A stretch of 64,000 nt of DNA from Sutterella massiliensis (GTDB lineage Bacteria; Pseudomonadota; Gammaproteobacteria; Burkholderiales; Burkholderiaceae_F), in contig NZ_JACJJC010000001.1 in NCBI RefSeq assembly GCF_016899755.1, positions 124,001 through 188,000 of the forward strand, in the 5' to 3' direction. Within the stretch, counting starts at the first letter, position 1. Each line of letters starts with the position of its first letter. The position numbers and the translations under genes were made by a program. Below the pieces are notes generated by a model. It made no database searches. It was given only the letters and a program-made list of their open reading frames with translations, and had not been told where the DNA came from. Positions 27,615 through 36,511 of this stretch are shown here, piece by piece.

Positions 27615-28070
27615 ATGCGTACCCGTTCCCTTAAAGTCATTGATATGGCCGTCCACGACGTGGCAACCATCACCGCCGACAAGAACATTCAGGAATGCGC
27701 GGCCCAGATGCGTTCCGAGCACGTCGGCAGTCTCGTCGTCATCAATGACGAACGCAAGCCGATCGGCATGATCACGGACCGCGACATCGCTATTGAAGTC
27801 GTCGCCCTCAAGCGCAACCCCGAAGAGCTGCAAGTCAAAGATGTTATGACCGCTCCCGTCGTCACCGCCTCGCCGAATGAAGGTATGGTCACGGCGCTTG
27901 CCCGCATGCGTGAATTCGGCATCCGCCGCCTACCGATCGTTGGCGAAGACGGCACGATTGTAGGCGTTATCTCTAACTCGAATCTGATTGAAGAGCTTTC
28001 CGAACTCTTGGGCGGGCTCGTTCGCAATATTCATTCGTCGAAGACGCGTGAGGTTACGCTCCGCTCGTAA
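27615..28070 (+). CDS. CBS-domain protein
   Basis: Protein of 151 residues made of two CBS motifs. The first is about residues 8-65 (VHDVATITADKNIQECAAQM...GMITDRDIAIEVV) and the second about 72-130 (VKDVMTAPVVTASPNEGMV...GVISNSNLIEEL). CBS pairs bind adenine nucleotides and act as energy sensors; the target of this stand-alone pair is unknown. It starts at the ATG at 27615 (MRTRSLKVIDM). A terminator follows at once and the tandem parS sites lie 70-165 bp downstream. Confidence 0.88.
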   Translation: MRTRSLKVIDMAVHDVATITADKNIQECAAQMRSEHVGSLVVINDERKPIGMITDRDIAIEVVALKRNPEELQVKDVMTAPVVTASPNEGMVTALARMREFGIRRLPIVGEDGTIVGVISNSNLIEELSELLGGLVRNIHSSKTREVTLRS

Positions 28071-28091
28071 GTCTTCGGCTATTTTTCGCAG

Positions 28092-28121
28092 AAGGGCCTC
28101 GGCAACAGTCGGGGCCTTTTT
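28092..28121 (+). terminator. Rho-independent terminator of the CBS-protein gene
   Basis: A 10-bp stem AAGGGCCTCG/CGGGGCCTTT with two G-U pairs and an 8-nt loop is followed by a T-run. It lies 22 bp after the CBS gene stop. Confidence 0.75.
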
Positions 28122-28142
28122 GCATCGCTCTCTGCACCGAGG

Positions 28143-28158
28143 TGTTTCACGTGAAACA
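28143..28158. promoter_or_regulatory. parS centromere site 1 (ParB binding site)
   Basis: TGTTTCACGTGAAACA, a perfect 16-bp palindrome identical to the universal bacterial chromosomal parS consensus. It is intergenic, between the CBS gene terminator and the ppk2 terminator. Confidence 0.93.
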
Positions 28159-28218
28159 TACATACTGTTCGTATGCAACAAACTTTTCTTCACGGTGTCC
28201 CACCAGCAGCGGTCAACA

Positions 28219-28234
28219 TGTTTCACGTGAAACA
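28219..28234. promoter_or_regulatory. parS centromere site 2 (ParB binding site)
   Basis: A second perfect TGTTTCACGTGAAACA copy, 76 bp from the first (start to start). Chance occurrence of two such 16-mers in one intergenic gap is negligible. ParB would load here for chromosome segregation; parA and parB are not in the window. Confidence 0.93.
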
Positions 28235-28300
28235 CGCATTTGACAAATTCTTCGAGACTGCTGAATCACAAAGCATCTCAGATCACAACAACTCCTTCAC

Positions 28301-28330
28301 GAAAAAAAGACCGCGCCGAAACGCGGTCCT
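28301..28330 (-). terminator. Rho-independent terminator of ppk2
   Basis: On the minus strand a 7-bp stem GACCGCG/CGCGGTC (plus-strand arms 28309-28315 and 28322-28328, 6-nt loop) is followed by seven T. It lies just after the ppk2 stop. Confidence 0.88.
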
Positions 28331-28361
28331 TTCTCTGTTTTGCAGCTTAGAAAGCTGTCGA

Positions 28362-29711
28362 TTACTTTTTAAGCTTACGATCGCTCTTCTTACCTGTCGG
28401 CAGATAGCTGGGCACCTCGTCGCTCATTCCGTGATGACCTATACCGAGACCGCCCAGACCGCCGCGATTTTCGGCGGTTTCGAACATGGCGCTCGCACGT
28501 CCCACGATGAGCGGATTAACGGGGCCGACGGCCTTGAGATCACGATGTGCGTACGGAATGGCGTGCAACACGTAGCGCATGGCGTTTAGGCGAGCACGCT
28601 TCTTGTCGTCGCTCTTGATGACGGTCCAGGGCGCCTCAGACGTATCCGTCGAGAAGAACATCGCCTCCTTGGCAGCAGTGTAGTTATCCCAAAGATCGAG
28701 TGAAGCGCGATCGATCGGCGAGAGTTTCCAACGCTTCAAGGGAGACACTTCGCGTTCTTTAAAGCGCCGGCGCTGCTCTTCGCGGCTCACCGAGAACCAG
28801 AACTTAATGAGATAAATACCGTTGCGAACCAGGTTGCGCTCGAAACCCGGCACTTCACGCATGAACTCGTAGTACTCCTCATCGGAACAAAAGCCCATGA
28901 CGCGCTCGACACCTGCGCGGTTGTACCAAGAGCGATCGAAGAAAACGATTTCACCCTTAGTGGGCAAATGCTGAATATAGCGCTGGAAATACCACTGCCC
29001 CCGCTCGACTTCGGTAGGTTTGTCGAGAGCAACGATGCGTGCGCCGCGTGGATTGAGGTGTTCCATGAAACGCTTGATCGTACCCCCCTTGCCAGCGGCA
29101 TCACGGCCTTCAAAGAGGACGACAACACGCTGACCAGTCTCCTTCACCCAAGCCTGAAGCTTGAGCAGCTCGACCTGCAGACGATACTTTTCGGACTCAT
29201 AGACCTTTCTGCGCATCCGGTTGACATAGGGATACGCGCCCTTGGTCCAGTCGGGGTTGAGTTGGTTGTCCTCAGCTTCTTTTTCTTGCGCAGTTTTGCC
29301 GCGATGCTTACTGAACTCTCTCAAGAGTTCGCGCAAAATCGCTTCGCGATCTTCCGGCGACTGCCCCGACAAGATGTCGTTAATGATGTCCTCTTTACGG
29401 GCGTGACCACGCTCCGTCATCGAATGCTTGATGTGATTGAGGATGTCACGACTGTTGCGAAAGCGTGGAGGTCGATCGATTTTTTCATTGGCATAAAGGG
29501 GCGGAACGCGCTTGCCCGCAGGGGTCTTTCCGACGGTCTCTTCTGACGCTTGAACGCGTTGCTGCTCAGGCGCTCCTTCGTGAGCGGCTTCGGGTGCCTG
29601 CCGTGCCTCGGCCTGAGGAACAGTGATCTGTTGCCTGGCGTCGGGCTTGTCGCCAGGAATGGCGCTGTTCGGTTGAGGGTTGTCCGTATTTTTTTTGGGC
29701 ATATCTGTCAT
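28362..29711 (-). CDS. ppk2: Polyphosphate kinase 2 (PPK2 family)
   Basis: Protein of 449 residues from the ATG at 29711, with AGGAG placed 8 nt upstream. The PPK2 core (about residues 165-420) carries Walker A FEGRDAAGKGG (about 199-209), the lid and base motif VALDKPTEVERGQWYFQRY, and Walker B IVFFDRSWYNRAGVERVMG. These are class I PPK2 features. PPK2 enzymes transfer phosphate between polyphosphate and nucleotides, mainly making GTP or ATP. The first about 100 residues are a low-complexity Gln/Pro/Ala-rich extension. An exopolyphosphatase gene is at the start of the window. The parS pair is just beyond its 3' end. Confidence 0.94.
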   Translation of the reverse strand: MTDMPKKNTDNPQPNSAIPGDKPDARQQITVPQAEARQAPEAAHEGAPEQQRVQASEETVGKTPAGKRVPPLYANEKIDRPPRFRNSRDILNHIKHSMTERGHARKEDIINDILSGQSPEDREAILRELLREFSKHRGKTAQEKEAEDNQLNPDWTKGAYPYVNRMRRKVYESEKYRLQVELLKLQAWVKETGQRVVVLFEGRDAAGKGGTIKRFMEHLNPRGARIVALDKPTEVERGQWYFQRYIQHLPTKGEIVFFDRSWYNRAGVERVMGFCSDEEYYEFMREVPGFERNLVRNGIYLIKFWFSVSREEQRRRFKEREVSPLKRWKLSPIDRASLDLWDNYTAAKEAMFFSTDTSEAPWTVIKSDDKKRARLNAMRYVLHAIPYAHRDLKAVGPVNPLIVGRASAMFETAENRGGLGGLGIGHHGMSDEVPSYLPTGKKSDRKLKK

Positions 29712-29772
29712 TAGGCGGACTCCTAGTCTTTTTTTGATGAGTGCGCGAAATCTCGGACAGGCACCGGACTCG

Positions 29773-30642
29773 TTATTGTTCTTCCCGCTTGCCGTCCAAG
29801 AGGAAATCGTAGATTGCCTGCCTGGGAAGTCCCGTCGCCTTGGCGCCAACGGCAGACAACCGGGAGGCAGGAAGTTCGGAGGAAAGCGCCCTCAGCCACT
29901 TGCGCGCCTCCTCGTTTAAGCCTACCGCCGCTGTACGCATTTCATCAATCAGGATTACATACTCCCCTCGCGGTTCATGTTCCTGTGCCCACGCACAAAG
30001 CTCACCTGCCGTGAGACGGGTAATCGTTTCAAAGCGCTTCGTCAGTTCCCTAGCAACAACGACACGCCGCTCAGGCTTCAGAGCCGCACCGAGATCCTTC
30101 AGCAGATCAACCACGCGATGCGGCGCCTCGTAGAGCACAAAGGGTGCTTTGTGCTCGGCGAGTTCTGCCAGAGCCGCACGGCGTGCTTTGGCCTGCGGCG
30201 GCACAAAACCCACAAAATGGAAACCCGAACCAAGAAGCCCGGCCGCCGAGAGCGCAGTCACGACGGCGCTCGCCCCCGGAATCGGAATGACGCGCAGCCC
30301 CGCTTCGTACACGGCGTCGACGACGCGAGCCCCCGGATCAGAAACAGCCGGCGTTCCCGCATCCGTTACAAGCGCAACTTTTTCGCCGCGAGAAAGCCGC
30401 GCCACAATTTGCTCTGCGCCCATACGTTCGTTATGCTCACGCACGGAAAGCAATTGAGGCGACAGGCCGAATCTGTCCAAAAGTTTCCTCGTTTCCCGGG
30501 TATCTTCCGCGGCTACCGCATCTACTCTTGAAAGAACCCAAAGCGCCCTCAGCGTTATATCGCCGAGATTTCCGATGGGGACACCGACCACATAAAGTGC
30601 GCCGTCAGGCACCGTCTGCTCCGGCAGGCCTGCCGTTGTCAT
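29773..30642 (-). CDS. rsmI: 16S rRNA (cytidine(1402)-2'-O)-methyltransferase RsmI
   Basis: Tetrapyrrole-methylase-fold protein of 289 residues from the ATG at 30642 (MTTAGLPEQT); an in-frame ATG at 30681 would add 13 residues but overlaps the divergent lpoA start. Motifs: LYVVGVPIGNLGDITLRAL at the SAM site, AAEDTRETRKLL, VALVTDAGTPAVSDPG and the loop IPGASAVVTALSAAGL. RsmI methylates C1402 of 16S rRNA at the decoding centre. The divergent rsmI/lpoA pair is conserved in many proteobacteria (yraL/yraM in E. coli). Confidence 0.92.
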   Translation of the reverse strand: MTTAGLPEQTVPDGALYVVGVPIGNLGDITLRALWVLSRVDAVAAEDTRETRKLLDRFGLSPQLLSVREHNERMGAEQIVARLSRGEKVALVTDAGTPAVSDPGARVVDAVYEAGLRVIPIPGASAVVTALSAAGLLGSGFHFVGFVPPQAKARRAALAELAEHKAPFVLYEAPHRVVDLLKDLGAALKPERRVVVARELTKRFETITRLTAGELCAWAQEHEPRGEYVILIDEMRTAAVGLNEEARKWLRALSSELPASRLSAVGAKATGLPRQAIYDFLLDGKREEQ

Positions 30643-30679
30643 CAAAGAATTTTCAGACCAAAAATTTGCTTGAGAAGTC

Positions 30680-32434
30680 ATGTTGGAAGTCAATCGGGCG
30701 TTCGCTGCCCGCTGTATCAGCGTTGTGCTTTTAACTTTACCCGTTTTGGGGGTATGCACCGAACCGGAAACGATCGCACAGCCCTTGCCGGCGGGCACAG
30801 ATGCGGCGGCGAGCTCGCTTGCGCAGACAGCGTCGACGTCGAGTCCGGCTGAACAGGCTGCGCCGATGCCGACCTGGCGGCCACTCACGATCGCGGTGCT
30901 GATGCCGCAAGACGGCTCGCCCTTCATGGCCGCAGCCAAAATCGTCTGCAACGGCCTTACAGCGGCGAGCAAAACAAGTGGGCAGGCTGCCGAAATCCTT
31001 CTCATTGAGGCTACAAGCTCTGCTTCGCTCGACAACCAGCTCGAAGCGGCCATCGCGTCCGGAGCGGATGTCGTTGTAGGACCGCTCGAACGAAATGCGG
31101 TCACGGAACTCGCATATCGCGAATCGCTACCGTTACCGACGGTTGCTCTGAATGTGCCCTCGCAGGCACTCTCAGGCGCAGCCCCTGAGAACCTCATCAT
31201 GATGTCCGTCTCGACGGAGTCCGAAGCGAATTACATCGCCGGCCTTGCCGCAAAAGCATTACCCGCCGCCTCCGAACGCTACGGAGAAGCGAAGGTTGCC
31301 ATCATCACCTCGTCGGATGCATGGGAGCAGCGAATCGCCGAAGCTTTCGAACAAACGCTCGCGCACGCCAATGTTTCGTACGAAGTGATCGAAGTCACCG
31401 ATGAGACACTGCCTACGCTGCAAAAGCGCACCGAGCCGACACTCACGGAAGAAGAAGAAAGCGTCTTCCAGGCAAAAAAAGCACAGGCCTATAAGGACTA
31501 CCCAGCCGGGACCACTGCGCTCAAGCGTCGCATCGCCGCCATCAATGCCGAACGCCGCGCCAAAATCGCCACGTCGGAGCCGCCCTTCCAAGCGGCACTC
31601 CTCGCACTTGATGCACAGAGTGCAAGCCTTGTGCGCAACCGCCTGCATCAGCAGATGCGCATCTGGGCAACCTCAGCGTCGAACCCAGGCGACCCACGTG
31701 AAAGTTCGACCGCCTCCGCACTTGCCTACGACCTCGACAAAATGGTCTTCTCGGATTGTCCGATCGTCGTTCGATACGATGCGCAAGGGTTCACCGCCCG
31801 GTTCGAAAGTGCCATGCCCTACTCGCTCGCTGCCAAGCGCCTCTTTGCACTTGGCGCCGACGCCTACGAACTTGCACGCCTCTGGTCGAGCAAGGAGCAA
31901 CGCATTCAGTTTGACGGTGAAACGGGTCACCTGACGCTTGACAGGCAACTCTCGCCCGAAGTCCTTCGTACGCCGCAGACAATCGTCATTCAGTCGGGAG
32001 AGCTCCTTGAGGCTGAGCCAGAAGCAGTCGCGCAGACGCGCCTGCCGCATATCGAGTCGCCCGACACCGCTGCAGTGAGTGGATTGACAGAGTCAAACGC
32101 ATCGACCGAAGCGGTGTCGCCTGCGAGCGACAAACCGCTCGTTCAAGTTGACGAAGTTTTCAATGACGTACGCAGAACGGACGTCAAGTCGATCGTGATC
32201 GATCCGCAGCAGTCGCTGCCCGACCCGATACCGACACCGATGCTTCCTGCCAAACCGAAACCGCTTCCCGAAAACGGGACCGCCGCGCAAATGCCCTCGG
32301 GCGCTGCACCCTCGCCGATTTCGCAGGACTTCGCGCCCCTACATCGTGAGACTGCCGTCGAAACGATACCGCCCGAACTTTCTGTAGAGCCTCAAACGGA
32401 CAGCGCCTCAACTTTCGGTCAGCCTAACCATTAA
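30680..32434 (+). CDS. lpoA: LppC/LpoA-family lipoprotein, penicillin-binding protein activator
   Basis: Outer-membrane lipoprotein candidate of 584 residues. The N-terminal signal (MLEVNRAFAARCISVVLLTL) ends in LGVC with the lipidated cysteine at residue 26; the -1 residue is Val where Gly, Ala or Ser is usual. A periplasmic-binding-protein-like fold follows (about 60-440): LTIAVLMPQDGSPFMAAAKI, ASGADVVVGPLERNAV and a second lobe with RLFALGADAYELARLW. The C-terminal about 130 residues are low complexity (Pro, Ala, Thr, Glu). LpoA activates PBP1A from the outer membrane. The usual N-terminal TPR domain is absent, as in other short betaproteobacterial forms. Confidence 0.85.
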   Translation: MLEVNRAFAARCISVVLLTLPVLGVCTEPETIAQPLPAGTDAAASSLAQTASTSSPAEQAAPMPTWRPLTIAVLMPQDGSPFMAAAKIVCNGLTAASKTSGQAAEILLIEATSSASLDNQLEAAIASGADVVVGPLERNAVTELAYRESLPLPTVALNVPSQALSGAAPENLIMMSVSTESEANYIAGLAAKALPAASERYGEAKVAIITSSDAWEQRIAEAFEQTLAHANVSYEVIEVTDETLPTLQKRTEPTLTEEEESVFQAKKAQAYKDYPAGTTALKRRIAAINAERRAKIATSEPPFQAALLALDAQSASLVRNRLHQQMRIWATSASNPGDPRESSTASALAYDLDKMVFSDCPIVVRYDAQGFTARFESAMPYSLAAKRLFALGADAYELARLWSSKEQRIQFDGETGHLTLDRQLSPEVLRTPQTIVIQSGELLEAEPEAVAQTRLPHIESPDTAAVSGLTESNASTEAVSPASDKPLVQVDEVFNDVRRTDVKSIVIDPQQSLPDPIPTPMLPAKPKPLPENGTAAQMPSGAAPSPISQDFAPLHRETAVETIPPELSVEPQTDSASTFGQPNH

Positions 32435-32503
32435 GCGACACAGTTAACGCGTCCCATCTCAACACGTTTGTATTTCATCAGCGACACTCTTATTCATTGC
32501 AGC

Positions 32504-34324
32504 ATGTCTCTTATCACCCTACTCAACGCCAGTCTCGCCTGGGGGGATCTCCCGCTTTTAGACGGTGCAGCCTTTTCTCTCGAAACAGGAGAACGTGTCG
32601 GCCTCATCGGCAGAAACGGTACGGGAAAAAGCTCAATGCTTGCCGTCCTCGCGGGCACACTCAAACTTGACGACGGATTGATCCAGAGGCAGGACGGCCT
32701 GAAGACGTGCTACGTGGAACAGGAGCCGCTTCTACCAGCAGCCGAAACAATCAAAGAGAGCCTCGTCAAGCGAGGCGGTCTTGACGCGCTTGAAGACACA
32801 CCGCAAAAGTGGCAGACGCTTGCGCGCCTTGACGAATACATGCACCGCTTCGAACTCGACGCAAACGCTTCGCCCGAGCGAGCATCGGGCGGAGAAAAGA
32901 AGCGGGCGGCTCTCGCGCTTGCCTTCGCGCTCACCCCCGACCTACTGCTTCTTGACGAACCGACCAACCACCTCGACATCACGGCGATCTCGCGCCTTGA
33001 AGAGATTTGCAAAAACGAATTCAAGAACCAACGTTCGCTCGTCGTCATCACGCACGACCGACAGTTCCTAGACAACGTCGCCACACGCATCGTCGAACTC
33101 GACCGCGGCGTTCTGCGTAGTTATCCCGGCACCTTTGCCGCATACGAAGCCAGAAAAGAGGAAGAGCTCGAGGCGGAGTCGCTCGCACGGCGTCGCTTCG
33201 ACAAATTTTGGGCGCAGGAAGAGGTTTGGATCCGCAAGGGCATTGAGGCACGCAGAACTCGTAACGAAGGTCGCGTGCGGCGACTCGAGCAGCTTCGCCG
33301 CGAGCGCGCTGCACGCCGCGAACGCCTCGGTTCCATCAACCTCAAAATCGATGCGGGCGAAAAGAGCGGCAAGATCGTTGTGGAAGTCAAGGGCCTCAAC
33401 AAGTCCTTCGGCGATCGCCCGATCGTTAAAGACCTCGACTTCACACTGATGCGCGGGGACCGTCTGGGTCTCATCGGGCACAACGGCGTCGGTAAAAGCA
33501 CGCTCATTAAGCTTCTTTTGGGAAAAATCGCGCCCGACTCGGGTTCGATCCGCTTGGGTACCAACCTGCAGATCGCCTACTTTGATCAGTTGCGTGAGCA
33601 ACTTGATCTCACCAAAACCGTTGCAGAAACGATTGCACCGGGCTCGGACTGGGTGGAAATTGCCGGTCAACGCAAGCACATCGTTGCGTATCTCGGCGAT
33701 TTCCTCTTCCCGGCGAGGCGTGCCAAAGTCCCGGTGAGCTCACTTTCCGGTGGTGAACGCAACCGACTGCTCCTTGCCCGGCTCTTTGCACTGCCGGCCA
33801 ATCTGCTCGTGCTCGACGAGCCGACGAACGATCTCGACATCGATTCGCTGGAGCTTCTCGAACAGACGCTCATGAGCTACCCGGGTACGATCATCCTCGT
33901 GAGTCACGACCGCCGATTCCTCGACAATGTCGTTACCGAAGTCTTGGCACCCGAAGGCGACGGCCGTTGGCGTGAATACGTGGGCGGCTACTCCGACTGG
34001 CTCGCGCAGCGACCGACCCCAAAAGAAGAGAAGTCCGCCCCCAAACCTGCCGCGCCCGTGCGTATCAAGCCCAAAATACAAAAGCTCCGCATGAGCTACA
34101 AAGAGCTCAAAGAACTTGAGGTACTTCCCCAGACGATCGAAACACTTGAAACCGAGCAAACGGGTTTGATTGCCAAAATGAGCGAGACGGGCTACCACGC
34201 TCGAGACCCGCAGGAAATCAAGGCTGACAACGAACGGCTGAAGGAAATCGAGGTGTTGCTCACCGAAAGCTTCGACCGATGGGAGGCACTCGAAACGAAA
34301 CGTGCGCAAGTTGAAGGGAGTTAA
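32504..34324 (+). CDS. uup: ABC-F family ATPase Uup
   Basis: Soluble protein of 606 residues with two ABC ATPase domains. The first has GRNGTGKSS, ASGGEKKRAALA and LLLLDEPTNHLDITA; the second has GHNGVGKST, LSGGERNRLLLARL and LLVLDEPTNDLDI. The ABC-F linker (RRTRNEGRVRRLEQLRRERA) lies between. A C-terminal coiled-coil domain (about 525-605, KLRMSYKELKELEVLPQTIE onward) marks the Uup branch, which binds branched DNA and ribosomes. The ATG at 32504 (MSLITLLNASLAW) is used; the frame is open 12 codons upstream. Confidence 0.93.
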   Translation: MSLITLLNASLAWGDLPLLDGAAFSLETGERVGLIGRNGTGKSSMLAVLAGTLKLDDGLIQRQDGLKTCYVEQEPLLPAAETIKESLVKRGGLDALEDTPQKWQTLARLDEYMHRFELDANASPERASGGEKKRAALALAFALTPDLLLLDEPTNHLDITAISRLEEICKNEFKNQRSLVVITHDRQFLDNVATRIVELDRGVLRSYPGTFAAYEARKEEELEAESLARRRFDKFWAQEEVWIRKGIEARRTRNEGRVRRLEQLRRERAARRERLGSINLKIDAGEKSGKIVVEVKGLNKSFGDRPIVKDLDFTLMRGDRLGLIGHNGVGKSTLIKLLLGKIAPDSGSIRLGTNLQIAYFDQLREQLDLTKTVAETIAPGSDWVEIAGQRKHIVAYLGDFLFPARRAKVPVSSLSGGERNRLLLARLFALPANLLVLDEPTNDLDIDSLELLEQTLMSYPGTIILVSHDRRFLDNVVTEVLAPEGDGRWREYVGGYSDWLAQRPTPKEEKSAPKPAAPVRIKPKIQKLRMSYKELKELEVLPQTIETLETEQTGLIAKMSETGYHARDPQEIKADNERLKEIEVLLTESFDRWEALETKRAQVEGS

Positions 34325-34584
34325 CGCAACCTTCGAAAAGCAATTATTAGTGAACGCTTACTTTGGTTAAGTACGGCAGGAACAAGGCGTTCACTCAAGG
34401 TCCTCTTCCCGTTACACGCTTCGAGCCGCGCGTTTGCACGCAGGCACGGACACGCATGCGGACATCCGAAGGCCTTAAGATCTTACCAATGCATTTGCGG
34501 CAATGCCGCCTCATCGCCGCTTCCGGGGCCACTGACATCGGCCCCGAAAGCGAACGAATCCAATTCAATCTTTAGAACTCAATC

Positions 34585-36414
34585 ATGGGTCGATCAAGCG
34601 AACTCGACGGACTGACCACGCTGCCAGAACTTCTAAACCGCAGCATTGAAACTTACGCGGACAGGGAAGCGCTGCGTCAATACGATCGGAAAGCCAATCT
34701 CTGGAAGAGCGTCTCCTATCGCGAGCTCGGCGACGAAGTCGCCCGCTGGCGCCATGCATGGCAGGCCTCGGGTTTTGCCCGCGGCGACCGCGTTGCTATT
34801 TTGATGCCCAATGGCGTCGACACCGTCTGTGCCGATCAGGGTGCGCTCGCCAACGGCCTTGTGCCCGTACCACTGCATGCGATCGATACCCCGGGCGCCT
34901 GTGCGTTCATCCTGATCGATAGTCAGGCCACAGCACTCGTTACGAACAAGGTTGCTCGCTGGCGCCAAATTCTCAACACCGGCGTCGACCTTCCGGACTT
35001 GCGGCTCGTGATCGTTACCGACCCCGACCCGCATGAAGAAATCCAGTCGCACGAACCCGTCGAAATCGTTACGCTGGAAGACTGGCTCGCACGGGAGGCG
35101 CAGACCGAAGAGCTTCCTGCTGGCCCGCTCGAAGACGACCTTGCCGGAATCGTCTATACGTCAGGGACGACCGGTCGCCCCAAGGGCGTGATGCTCACGC
35201 ATAAGAACATTGTGAGCAACGTCAAGGCGACTCTCGAATGCGTCTCGCCTCGAGACGGCGACATCTTCCTGTCGTTTTTGCCTCTGTCGCATACCTTTGA
35301 ACGTTCGGCCGGCTACTACCTGCCGCTTGCTACAGGCTGCACGATCGTCTACAACCGCTCGATCCTGCTTCTCGCCGAAGACCTCAAGACCGTTCGACCG
35401 ACCGTTATCATTTCGGTGCCTCGCGTCTACGAGCGCATCTACGCGCGCGTGCAGAACACGCTCGCCAAGGCAAGCGCCGCGGTACGTTACCTCTTTGACT
35501 GGGCTGTCGAAGTCGGTTGGCGCGATTTCTGCAAAAAGAACCGCATGCCTGTTGAACGTTCTGGACGTGCCTGGCTTGATGGTTTCGTGCGGGGCTTTCT
35601 GATGCGCAAAGTCGCCTCAACGCTGCTTTCGCAGTTCGGCGGACGGCTGCGCATCGCGATTTCCGGCGGCGCAGCACTCAATCCGAAAATTGCTCGGACG
35701 TTCTGTGGTCTCGGCCTACCCATCATTCAGGGCTACGGCATGACGGAAACGAGTCCGATCATCGCTGGTAACTCGGTCGAATTCAATCAGCCCGATACGG
35801 TCGGCAAACCGTTCAACAATCTCGACGTTCGCTTGGGCGAAGGCGGTGAAATTCAAGTTCGCGGCCCCTCCGTCATGAAGGGCTATTGGCGCCGCCCCGA
35901 TGATACGGCCACTGCCTTCACGAAGGACGGCTGGCTCAGAACCGGTGACGTCGGTGAATTCACACCCGAAGGCCTTCTCAAGATCAAGGGGCGCATCAAG
36001 GAAATCATCGTGACCTCCACGGGAGAGAAGGTCCCGCCCGCGGATCTCGAATCAGCAATCGAGACGGATCCCCTTTTCTCGCAGACGCTCATTTTGGGTG
36101 AAGGCAGACCCTACATCAGCCTCATTGCTGTCGTGGATCCCGCTGAGTGGCAACGCTTAACGGATTCGCTCGGACTCGAACCCACTGGCGAAGCGAGTTT
36201 GGCATCGCCCGCAGCAAAGAGCGCCGCACTCAAGCGTGCAAAGGCTGCGGCGGCAAACTTCCCGAACTATGCGCTGCCGCGCGCGATCGTCCTCACGAAG
36301 GATCCTTGGACTATCGAAAACGGGCTCCTCACTCCTACGCTGAAACTCAAGCGCGGTCCGCTCAATCAGCGCTTCAAGAAGGAAATCGAGCAGCTCTACG
36401 CAACGCACGGCTAA
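34585..36414 (+). CDS. fadD: Long-chain acyl-CoA synthetase (AMP-forming)
   Basis: ANL-superfamily ligase of 609 residues. The P-loop is YTSGTTGRPKGVMLTHKN (about residues 192-209), the adenylate motif GYGMTETSPII (about 385-395), and the hinge/C-terminal motifs WLRTGDVGEF and IKGRIKEIIVTSTGEKVPP. It lacks an N-terminal signal and resembles the FadD15/long-chain type of about 600 residues, which activates fatty acids as CoA thioesters. A palindrome-like element lies in the 260-bp upstream gap. A terminator follows; the next gene encodes a radical SAM protein. Confidence 0.9.
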   Translation: MGRSSELDGLTTLPELLNRSIETYADREALRQYDRKANLWKSVSYRELGDEVARWRHAWQASGFARGDRVAILMPNGVDTVCADQGALANGLVPVPLHAIDTPGACAFILIDSQATALVTNKVARWRQILNTGVDLPDLRLVIVTDPDPHEEIQSHEPVEIVTLEDWLAREAQTEELPAGPLEDDLAGIVYTSGTTGRPKGVMLTHKNIVSNVKATLECVSPRDGDIFLSFLPLSHTFERSAGYYLPLATGCTIVYNRSILLLAEDLKTVRPTVIISVPRVYERIYARVQNTLAKASAAVRYLFDWAVEVGWRDFCKKNRMPVERSGRAWLDGFVRGFLMRKVASTLLSQFGGRLRIAISGGAALNPKIARTFCGLGLPIIQGYGMTETSPIIAGNSVEFNQPDTVGKPFNNLDVRLGEGGEIQVRGPSVMKGYWRRPDDTATAFTKDGWLRTGDVGEFTPEGLLKIKGRIKEIIVTSTGEKVPPADLESAIETDPLFSQTLILGEGRPYISLIAVVDPAEWQRLTDSLGLEPTGEASLASPAAKSAALKRAKAAAANFPNYALPRAIVLTKDPWTIENGLLTPTLKLKRGPLNQRFKKEIEQLYATHG

Positions 36415-36435
36415 GAAGCTTTGAAGAAGCACACT

Positions 36436-36475
36436 CCGAGCGGCCGGATACACTGCGCCGCTCGGTTCCCTTTTG
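36436..36475 (+). terminator. Rho-independent terminator of the acyl-CoA synthetase gene
   Basis: A perfect 9-bp stem CCGAGCGGC/GCCGCTCGG (36436-36444 and 36457-36465) is followed by TTCCCTTTT. It lies 22 bp after the fadD stop. Confidence 0.75.
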
Positions 36476-36511
36476 TACAATCGACTTTTTTCGGTCGCCG
36501 TTTACGGCGGT

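Noticed and set aside
27930..28589. Open frames on both strands whose proteins contain MFHVKH
   Set aside because: MFHVKH is the translation of the parS palindrome. The frames run through terminators and into neighbouring genes and are not real.
31692..31708. CCCACGTGAAAG inside lpoA as a third parS site
   Set aside because: Only the right half matches the parS consensus; the left half is mismatched and it lies within coding sequence.
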